From FEN-1219 sp035644475 (GTDB taxonomy: Bacteria; Pseudomonadota; Gammaproteobacteria; Steroidobacterales; Rariloculaceae): a stretch of 18,133 nucleotides of DNA. The notes beneath the pieces were generated by a model. The model did no database searches and had not been told where the DNA came from. It saw only the letters and a program-made list of their open reading frames with translations. A program made the translations under genes and the position numbers. The stretch is from assembly GCA_035644475.1 (NCBI GenBank), contig DASQOL010000230.1, positions 1 to 18,133 on the forward strand. The letters run 5' to 3'. Shown here in pieces: positions 1-6,450 of this stretch (position 1 is the stretch's first letter; each line of letters begins with the position of its first letter).

Positions 1-2
1 AC

Positions 3-968
3 TCGAACGAGCCGCGTCGCGTCGTGTCGCCGCTCGACGGGATTCGCGCGAAGGGTGTTAGGGTCGTGACGGCCCAGGGCGTGGCGATCACCGAGAACGA
101 CGACTGGTGGGCCGACGAGGTCAAGCTCGCCGATCCCGCGAAGAACCGCGAGCTGATCGCCGCGGCCGTCGAGGTGGCGCGCGGCGCCGACGCGATCGTG
201 CTCGCGATCGGCGACACCGAGCAGACGAGCCGCGAGGGCTGGGCCGACAATCACCTCGGCGACCGTGACAGCTTGGATTTGGTCGGCCAGCAAAACGAGC
301 TCGCCGACGCGCTGTTCGCTCTCGGCAAACCGGTCGTAGTCGTGCTGATCAACGGCCGCCCGCTCTCCGCGGTGAACGTGGCGGTGAAGGCCAATGCGCT
401 CGTCGAGGCGTGGTATCTCGGCCAGGAGGGCGGCACCGCGCTCGCCGATGTGCTGTTCGGCGACGCGAATCCCGGCGGCAAGCTGCCGGTTACGATCGCG
501 CGCTCGGTGGGGCAGCTGCCGATGTTCTACAACGCGAAGCCGAGCGCGCGGCGGGGGTATTTGTTCGACACGACGGCGCCTCTCTATCCGTTCGGCCATG
601 GGTTGAGCTACACGACGTTCGAGATCGGCGCGCCGCGGCTCGCGCCGGCACAGATGCGCAAGGACGGCACGACGACGGTCACGGTGGAGGTGCAGAACAC
701 CGGTAAGCGCGCGGGCGACGAGACGGTGCAACTCTACGTGCACGACAAGGTGAGCTCCGTGACCCGGCCGACGAAGGAGCTCAAAGGCTTTCAGCGCGTG
801 ACGTTGAAGCCGGGCGAGCGGAGAACCGTCACGTTCGCCCTCGGCCCCGACGCGCTGCGCTTCTGGAACGCGCAGATGCAGCGCGTCGTCGAGCCCGGCG
901 AGTTCGACGTCATGGCCGGCCCTAACTCCGTGGACCTGAAAACGGCTACGCTCACCGTCGTCGAGTAA
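3..968 (+). CDS. GH3 family glycoside hydrolase, C-terminal part (beta-glucosidase/beta-xylosidase type)
   Basis: The gene is cut by the left window edge; the frame is open from base 3 and ends with TAA at 966-968. The visible ~320 residues cover the GH3 C-terminal (alpha/beta sandwich) domain followed by a fibronectin-III-like domain. Family marks are the 'TPLDGIR'-like entry (here SPLDGIRAKG), 'AIVLAIGDTEQTSREG' with a Glu codon at 234-236 in the usual acid/base region, 'GKPVVVVLINGRP', 'NPGGKLPVTI', 'LYPFGHGLSYTTF', and an Fn3 tail with 'GDETVQLYVHD' and 'PTKELKGFQRV'. The catalytic nucleophile Asp lies in the missing N-terminal domain. It would remove terminal beta-linked glucose or xylose from oligosaccharides, probably in the periplasm or outside the cell. 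It ends 22 nt before manD, so the two are probably co-transcribed. It is distinct in sequence from the second GH3 gene downstream. The exact substrate cannot be read from this fragment. Confidence 0.93.
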   Translation, partial: SNEPRRVVSPLDGIRAKGVRVVTAQGVAITENDDWWADEVKLADPAKNRELIAAAVEVARGADAIVLAIGDTEQTSREGWADNHLGDRDSLDLVGQQNELADALFALGKPVVVVLINGRPLSAVNVAVKANALVEAWYLGQEGGTALADVLFGDANPGGKLPVTIARSVGQLPMFYNAKPSARRGYLFDTTAPLYPFGHGLSYTTFEIGAPRLAPAQMRKDGTTTVTVEVQNTGKRAGDETVQLYVHDKVSSVTRPTKELKGFQRVTLKPGERRTVTFALGPDALRFWNAQMQRVVEPGEFDVMAGPNSVDLKTATLTVVE

Positions 969-990
969 GCCTGAGCTGTTGCCGCGCGCC

Positions 991-2202
991 ATGCCGAAGA
1001 TCGTCGCCGCCAGAGTCATCGTCACGAGCCCGGGACGCAACTTCGTCACGCTCAAGATCGAGACGGACGACGGCGTCTACGGCCTCGGCGACGCGACCTT
1101 GAACGGCCGCGAGCTCGCGGTCGCGAGCTATCTCACGGATCACGTGATCCCGTGCCTGATCGGCCGCGATGCGCACAAGATCGAGGACACGTGGCAGTTC
1201 CTTTATCGTGGCGCTTACTGGCGCCGCGGCCCGGTGACGATGACCGCGATTGCGGCGGTCGACACCGCGCTCTGGGACATCAAGGGCAAGGTCGCAGGAC
1301 TGCCCGTGTACCAATTGCTCGGCGGCGCGTGCCGCGACGGCGCGCTCGTCTACTGCCACGCGAACGGCGCAACGGCCGCGCAAGCGATCGAGCGCGCGGT
1401 CGAGTTTCGCGACTTGGGTTATCGCGCGATTCGGCTCCAGGCCGGCGTGCCCGGGCTCGCGTCGACGTACGGTGTTCAGAAAGGCAAGGGGTCGTACGAG
1501 CCCGCGGACGCCGGCCTGCCGACCGAGAACACTTGGTCGAGCGAGAAGTATGTGCGCTCGGTGCCGCCGTTGTTCGCGCGCGCCCGCGAGACGCTCGGCG
1601 CCGACGTTCATCTCTTGCACGACGTCCATCACCGGCTCACGCCGATCGAGGCGGCGCGGCTCGGCAAGGACCTCGAGCCCTACCGGCCGTTCTGGCTCGA
1701 GGACCCGACTCCGGCCGAGAACCAGGAGAGCTTCCGTCTGATCCGGCAGCACACGACCACGCCGATCGCGGTCGGCGAGGTCTTCAACTCCATCTTCGAC
1801 TGCAAGCAGCTCATCGAGGAGCAGCTCGTCGACTACATTCGCGCGTCCGTGGTGCACGCCGGCGGTATCACGCACCTGCGCCGCATCGCGAGCTTCGCCG
1901 ACCTCCATAACGTGCGCACCGGCTGCCACGGCGCCACCGACCTGTCGCCGGTGTGCATGGCCGCGGCGCTGCACTTCGATTTGTCGGTGCCGAACTTCGG
2001 CATCCAGGAGTGGATGCACCACACGAAGGAGACCGACGCCGTGTTCCCGCACGAGTATTCGTTCGCGAACGGGATGCTGCATCCCGGCAACGCCCCGGGG
2101 CTCGGCGTCGACCTCGACGAGGATCTCGCGGCGAAGTATCCGTACAAGCGCGCCTACCTGCCGGTGAACCGTCTCGAAGACGGCTCGATGTGGAACTGGT
2201 GA
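991..2202 (+). CDS. manD: D-mannonate dehydratase, enolase superfamily (ManD)
   Basis: 403-residue protein of the mandelate racemase/enolase superfamily. It dehydrates D-mannonate to 2-keto-3-deoxy-D-gluconate in the cytoplasm. The start is set at ATG 991 because 'MPKIVAARVIVTSPGRNFVTLKIET' matches the usual ManD N-terminus; a TTG at 979 is in frame but adds four non-homologous residues. The metal ligands are visible as Asp211 (in LHDVHH), Glu237 (in WLEDPTP) and Glu263 (in VGEVFN). The catalytic residues Arg148, Tyr160 and His213 are present. All six are offset by one from the Novosphingobium ManD numbering as I recall it. The C-terminus 'RLEDGSMWNW' is typical. No good Shine-Dalgarno is seen. 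The gene follows a GH3 gene by 22 nt and precedes an MFS transporter gene; with uxuB and uxaC in the window it supplies the third step of glucuronate breakdown. Some ManD-family members have low or no mannonate activity, but the conserved Arg/Tyr/His set and the context favour true activity. Confidence 0.93.
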   Translation: MPKIVAARVIVTSPGRNFVTLKIETDDGVYGLGDATLNGRELAVASYLTDHVIPCLIGRDAHKIEDTWQFLYRGAYWRRGPVTMTAIAAVDTALWDIKGKVAGLPVYQLLGGACRDGALVYCHANGATAAQAIERAVEFRDLGYRAIRLQAGVPGLASTYGVQKGKGSYEPADAGLPTENTWSSEKYVRSVPPLFARARETLGADVHLLHDVHHRLTPIEAARLGKDLEPYRPFWLEDPTPAENQESFRLIRQHTTTPIAVGEVFNSIFDCKQLIEEQLVDYIRASVVHAGGITHLRRIASFADLHNVRTGCHGATDLSPVCMAAALHFDLSVPNFGIQEWMHHTKETDAVFPHEYSFANGMLHPGNAPGLGVDLDEDLAAKYPYKRAYLPVNRLEDGSMWNW

Positions 2203-2215
2203 AGTGCCACAGTCC

Positions 2216-2400
2216 TGTCTCACTTTGGCCCCCGCGATGCGCGCACCGGCTGCGGACGTACCTCGAACGGTCTTCCCGAGACCCTCGCGGCACATGGATG
2301 TGCCGCGCGGAGCCCCAGGGATGGTCTTCCGGCGTGTCTCGGGAAGACCGTTCGAGGTGCGGCCGCAGCGACCACGACGCCAACGGGCCAAAGTGAGACA
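2216..2400. mobile_element. Nested palindromic MITE-like element, 185 bp
   Basis: The outer ends are a perfect 16-bp inverted repeat, TGTCTCACTTTGGCCC at 2216-2231 and its complement at 2385-2400. Inside, after 28-nt and 26-nt non-matching spacers, is a perfect 23-bp inverted repeat (2260-2282 and 2336-2358). The centre carries a 10-bp hairpin with a 2-nt loop (CGCGGCACAT at 2286-2295, ATGTGCCGCG at 2298-2307). GGTCTTCC occurs twice (2269-2276 and 2323-2330), and both copies can pair with GGAAGACC at 2342-2349. No believable protein is encoded; open frames here are by-products of the symmetry. It occupies nearly all of the 204-nt gap between manD and the transporter gene. No clear target-site duplication is visible in the flanks, so mobility is an inference from the terminal inverted repeats. 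It could equally be a fixed palindromic intergenic repeat (REP/BIME-like). Confidence 0.72.
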
Positions 2401-2406
2401 CGGCCG

Positions 2407-3729
2407 ATGACCACGCAACCGACAGTTCCGCCGCCGCCCGCGGGCAAAGTCCGCTGGATCATTTGCGGCCTGCTGTTCCTCGCGGTGGTGCTGAGCTACA
2501 TCGACCGGCTCGTCGTGAGCGTGCTCAAGCCCACGCTGCAGGGGCAGTACGGCTGGACCGAGACCGGGTACGGCGACGTCGTGTTCTGGTTCCAGGCCGC
2601 GTACGGCATCGGCTTTTTGCTGTTCGGCCGGCTCATCGACCGCGTCGGCGCGAAAGTCGGCTACCTGCTCGCGATGGGTGTGTGGACGGCGGCGCACATG
2701 GCGCACGTGCTGGTCAGCTCGACACTCGGCTTCGCGCTCGCGCGGATCCCGCTCGCGCTCGGCGAGTCGGGCACGTACCCGGCCGCGCTCGCCGCGGCGC
2801 AGGAGTGGTTCCCGAAGCGCGAGCGGGCGCTCGCGATCGGCATCTTCAACGCCGGCGCGAACGTGGGTGCGGTCGTCACGCCGCTGCTCGTGCCGGCGCT
2901 CACGCTGTCGATGGGTTGGCACAGCGCGTTCATCGTCACGGGCCTGTTCAACCTCGTGTGGCTCGGCGCGTGGGCCCTGTGGTACCGCAGGCCGCGCGAG
3001 CACCTCACGATCTCCAAGGAAGAAGTCGCGTACATCGAGTCGGACCCGCCGATCGAGCAGCGGCGCGTGCCGTTTCGCAGGTTGCTCGCCACGCGCCAGG
3101 CGTGGGCGTACATGTGCGGCCGGTTCTTGATCGACCCCGTGTGGTGGATGTTTCTGTTCTGGCTGCCGGATTTCTTCAGCCGCACCTACGGCGTCGACCT
3201 CGCGGGGTTCGGTCCGCCGCTCGTCGCGATCTACGTGATCGCGGACGTGGGCTCGATCTTGGGCGGCTACGCGTCGTCGCGGATGCTCGCTCGCGGCTTC
3301 AACGCCAATCGCGCGCGCAAGACGGCGATGTTCTGCTGCGCGCTGGTCGTGATGCCGGTGGCGTTCGCGCAGTACGCGTCGACGCAATGGCTCGCGGTCC
3401 TCCTAATCGGGCTCGCGTGCGCGGGCCATCAGGGTTTCTCGACCAACCTGTTCTCGATGCCCGGTGACTCGTTTCCGCGCTGGGCGCTCGGCTCGATCGT
3501 GGGTCTCGGCGGCTTCGCGGGCGCCGCGGGCGGCATGCTGATGGCAAAGTACGCCGGCGCGGTGCTCGGGACGCTCGGCAGCTACACGCCGATTTTTCTC
3601 TTCTGCAGCGTCGCGTACTTGCTCGCGCTGCTCGTGGTGCATCTCCTGAATCCGCGCTGGGCGCCCGTCACGAATCTCGACGCGCCCCCGCCGCCGCTCA
3701 GGCCACTGGAGCCGCTCGATGCGCGTTGA
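2407..3729 (+). CDS. MFS transporter, ExuT-like hexuronate/sugar-acid importer (ACS family)
   Basis: 440-residue inner-membrane protein of the major facilitator superfamily, resembling the anion:cation symporter (ACS) group that includes ExuT. About 12 hydrophobic segments are visible. The TM1 mark YIDR is at residues 31-34, and the signature loop between TM2 and TM3 is present as GRLIDRVGAK (73-82). 'ALGESGTYPAALAAAQEWFPKRERA' matches the ACS TM4-loop region, and the C-terminal half starts near residue 218. It probably imports glucuronate or another hexuronate, inferred from its place after manD and the pathway genes in the window. ATG 2407 lies only 6 nt after the end of the palindromic element, so any ribosome-binding sequence is inside that element's terminal repeat (weak GTGAGA). 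The 3' end overlaps the next GH3 gene by 11 nt (3719-3729), a sign of translational coupling. Substrate uncertain: galactonate, glucarate or oligouronide are alternatives. Confidence 0.9.
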   Translation: MTTQPTVPPPPAGKVRWIICGLLFLAVVLSYIDRLVVSVLKPTLQGQYGWTETGYGDVVFWFQAAYGIGFLLFGRLIDRVGAKVGYLLAMGVWTAAHMAHVLVSSTLGFALARIPLALGESGTYPAALAAAQEWFPKRERALAIGIFNAGANVGAVVTPLLVPALTLSMGWHSAFIVTGLFNLVWLGAWALWYRRPREHLTISKEEVAYIESDPPIEQRRVPFRRLLATRQAWAYMCGRFLIDPVWWMFLFWLPDFFSRTYGVDLAGFGPPLVAIYVIADVGSILGGYASSRMLARGFNANRARKTAMFCCALVVMPVAFAQYASTQWLAVLLIGLACAGHQGFSTNLFSMPGDSFPRWALGSIVGLGGFAGAAGGMLMAKYAGAVLGTLGSYTPIFLFCSVAYLLALLVVHLLNPRWAPVTNLDAPPPPLRPLEPLDAR

Positions 3730-6388
3730 TCCGATTCACGCCCGCGGCGCGTCGACTCTCGCCGGGCTGCTGCTCGCCGCCACGGCGCTCGCGCAAACGC
3801 CGGTGTATCGCGACACGAGCCGCAGCTTCGACGACCGGGCCGCCGACCTCGTGGCGCGGATGACGCTCGACGAGAAGATCGCGCAGCTTCAGAACAACGC
3901 GCCCGCGATCCCGCGGCTCGACGTGCCGGCGTACGAGTGGTGGAACGAGGCGCTGCACGGCGTTGCGCGCGCCGGCGCGGCCACCGTCTTTCCGCAGGCG
4001 ATCGGGCTCGCGGCCACGTTCGACCCACCGCTGATGCACGAGGTCGCCACCGCGATCAGCGACGAGGCGCGCGCCAAGCATCACGAATTCGTGCGGCGCG
4101 GCCAGCGCGGCCGTTATCAGGGCCTCACGTTCTGGTCGCCGAACATCAACATCTTCCGCGACCCGCGCTGGGGCCGCGGCCAGGAGACGTACGGCGAGGA
4201 CCCGTGGCTCACGGCGCGCATGGGCGTGGCATTCGTGACCGGGCTGCAAGGCGACGACCCGAAGTACACCAAAGTCGTCGCCACGGCCAAGCACTACGCG
4301 GTGCACAGCGGGCCCGAGTCCACGCGGCACTACTTCGACGTGCACCCGAGCGAGCGCGACCTCTACGAGACCTACTTGCCGGCGTTTCGCGCGCTCGTGC
4401 AGGACGGGCACGTGGACTCGGTCATGGGCGCCTACAACCGCGTGAACGGCGACTCGGCGTCGGCGAGCCCGCGGCTGTTGCAGCAAGTGCTGCGCGACGA
4501 CTGGGGCTTCCGCGGCTACGTCGTGTCGGACTGCGATTCCGTCGACGACATTTTCACGCAGCACAAGATCGTGGCGACGGCGAGCCAGGCGAGCGCGCTC
4601 GCGTTGAAGAGCGGGCTCGACTTGAACTGCGGCACGACGTACGCGGCGCTTGGCCAAGCGGTTCGCGACGGCCTGGTCACGGAGGCCGACCTCGACCGCT
4701 CGGTCCGGCGGCTCATGCTCGCGCGCTTCCAGCTGGGCGAATTCGATCCGCCGCAGAGCGTGCGCTGGGCGCAGATCCCGTACTCGGCGAATCAGTCGCC
4801 CGCGCACGACGCGCTCGCGCGCCGTGCCGCGCGCGAGTCGATCGTGCTGCTCAAGAACGACGGCGTGCTGCCGTTGTCGCGCGACAAGCTGAAAACTATA
4901 GCGGTGATCGGCCCCACGGCCGACGAGATCATGTCGCTGCTCGGCAACTACTACGGCACGCCGGCGGCGCCGACGACGGTGCTCGAAGGGATTCGCCGGG
5001 CCGCGGGCAGCGGCACCAAGGTGATCTACTCGCGCGGCGCCGATCTCGTCGAAGGGCGCGACGAGCCGCGCGCGGCGCCGGTGATCGAGCCCGCGTATCT
5101 CTCGCCGCCCGCCGGCTCGCCGGGGCAGGGACTCGAGGGCGAGTACTTCGGCAACCGCGACTGCACCGGCGAGCCGCTGTTCACGCGCGTCGACGCGCGC
5201 GTCGCGTTCCGCTGGGATCGCGGCGGCCCCACCGACGACTTGGTCGCGCAGGGGCAGCTGCCGGCCGAGCGCGCGGTGCCGAGCGACAACTTCTGCGCGC
5301 GCTGGACCGGCAAGCTCGTGCCGCCGGTCACCGGGCGCTACGAGATCGTCGTCGGCGCCAACGACGGTTTCCGGCTGTTTCTCGACGGCCGCCTGCTCCT
5401 TGATAATTGGATCATCAACGCGCGCATCGACAGCAAAAGCGTGCTCGTCGACCTCGAGGCCGGCCGCGCGCGGGATCTGAAGCTCGAGTACCTCGAGGAT
5501 ATCCGCGACGCCGAAGTGCGGCTCGCGTGGCGCCTCCCCGGCGCCAAGCCGCCGTTCGACGAGGCGCTCGACGCCGCGAACGCGGCCGACGCGGTCGTGT
5601 TCGTCGGCGGCCTCACCGGCGACGTCGAGGGCGAGGAGATGCGCGTGTCGCTGCCGGGCTTCGCGGGCGGCGACCGCACGGATCTGCGCTTGCCCGCGAG
5701 CCAAGAGAAGCTGCTCGAAGCGCTGCAGGCCACCGGCAAGCCGGTGGTGCTCGTGCTGACGACGGGCTCGGCGCTCGCCGTGGACTGGGCCAAGGAGCAC
5801 CTACCGGCGATCCTCGTCGCGTGGTATCCCGGCCAGCGCGGCGGCGACGCCGTCGCGGACGTGCTGTTCGGCGCCGCGAATCCGGCCGGACGCTTGCCCG
5901 TCACCTTCTATAAGGCGTCGGAGCAGCTGCCGGCGTTCGACGACTATTCCATGCGGGGCCGCACCTACCGCTACTTCGAAGGCGAGCCGTTGTTCGCGTT
6001 CGGGGATGGGCTCTCGTACACGAAGTTCGAGTACTCGGATCTGAGTGTCGATCGGCGGCGTGCGGCGGCGGGCGACACGCTCAGCGTTTCACTGGCCGTC
6101 AAGAACGCGGGCGCCGTGGCGGGCGACGAGGTCGTGCAGCTGTATGCGCGGCCGGTTGCGCCTCGCGAGCCGCAGGCGCTGAAGGAGCTGCGCGGCGTAG
6201 AACGCGTGACGCTCGCGCCCGGTGAGACACGCCGCGTGTCGTTCTCGCTGCTGCCGCGACGCGACTTCACGCGCTACGACGTCGACCGCAAGGCTTACGT
6301 CGTCGACGCCGGGAGCTACGAGATCGGGGTCGGCGCGTCGAGCGCGGACATTCGGCTGAAGACGGCCGTCGAGGTTGGCGCGCAATAG
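3719..6388 (+). CDS. Secreted GH3 beta-xylosidase/beta-glucosidase with PA14 insert
   Basis: 889-residue glycoside hydrolase of family 3. A signal peptide is present: hydrophobic stretch ~13-24 and an ALA-Q site near residue 25, so the enzyme is exported. Domain order: GH3 N-terminal barrel (~35-340) with KHYAVHSGPE (191-200) and the nucleophile Asp271 in VVSDCDS; first part of the GH3 C-domain (~370-460); PA14 carbohydrate-binding insert (~471-606, starting GLEGEYFGNRDCTGEPLF); remainder of the C-domain with the acid/base candidate in the Glu cluster 637-640 (DVEGEEM) and AFGDGLSYTKFEY; and an Fn3-like tail. The closest recognisable type is the bacterial Xyl3/Bxl-like beta-xylosidases, where PA14 inserted at this point is common. 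It would release xylose (or glucose, arabinose) from oligosaccharides. A GGAG at 3708-3711 sits 7 nt before ATG 3719, and the start overlaps the MFS gene, so it ends the probable hexuronate operon. The downstream gene is convergent. Confidence 0.93.
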   Translation: MRVDPIHARGASTLAGLLLAATALAQTPVYRDTSRSFDDRAADLVARMTLDEKIAQLQNNAPAIPRLDVPAYEWWNEALHGVARAGAATVFPQAIGLAATFDPPLMHEVATAISDEARAKHHEFVRRGQRGRYQGLTFWSPNINIFRDPRWGRGQETYGEDPWLTARMGVAFVTGLQGDDPKYTKVVATAKHYAVHSGPESTRHYFDVHPSERDLYETYLPAFRALVQDGHVDSVMGAYNRVNGDSASASPRLLQQVLRDDWGFRGYVVSDCDSVDDIFTQHKIVATASQASALALKSGLDLNCGTTYAALGQAVRDGLVTEADLDRSVRRLMLARFQLGEFDPPQSVRWAQIPYSANQSPAHDALARRAARESIVLLKNDGVLPLSRDKLKTIAVIGPTADEIMSLLGNYYGTPAAPTTVLEGIRRAAGSGTKVIYSRGADLVEGRDEPRAAPVIEPAYLSPPAGSPGQGLEGEYFGNRDCTGEPLFTRVDARVAFRWDRGGPTDDLVAQGQLPAERAVPSDNFCARWTGKLVPPVTGRYEIVVGANDGFRLFLDGRLLLDNWIINARIDSKSVLVDLEAGRARDLKLEYLEDIRDAEVRLAWRLPGAKPPFDEALDAANAADAVVFVGGLTGDVEGEEMRVSLPGFAGGDRTDLRLPASQEKLLEALQATGKPVVLVLTTGSALAVDWAKEHLPAILVAWYPGQRGGDAVADVLFGAANPAGRLPVTFYKASEQLPAFDDYSMRGRTYRYFEGEPLFAFGDGLSYTKFEYSDLSVDRRRAAAGDTLSVSLAVKNAGAVAGDEVVQLYARPVAPREPQALKELRGVERVTLAPGETRRVSFSLLPRRDFTRYDVDRKAYVVDAGSYEIGVGASSADIRLKTAVEVGAQ

Positions 6389-6450
6389 CCGGTCTGCTCG
6401 AAGACTCGACCACGGCGTGCCGAGACCGAGCTGATCCGGGAGCACGACCG

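Noticed and set aside
2204..2410. Small proteins within the palindromic element on both strands (e.g. 68 and 80 residues)
   Set aside because: The same peptide pieces appear on both strands because the DNA is an inverted repeat; they are symmetry artefacts with no independent coding evidence.
952..3387. 811-residue minus-strand open frame
   Set aside because: It lies opposite manD, the palindromic element and the MFS gene, is extremely rich in Arg, Glu and His, and shows no family motif. It is a GC-driven shadow.
3698..5800. 700-residue minus-strand open frame
   Set aside because: Shadow of the GH3 gene, which has complete domain structure and catalytic residues on the plus strand.
6389..6450. 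Rho-independent terminator between the convergent GH3 and permease genes
   Set aside because: Only weak 5-bp complementarity and no T-run on either strand.
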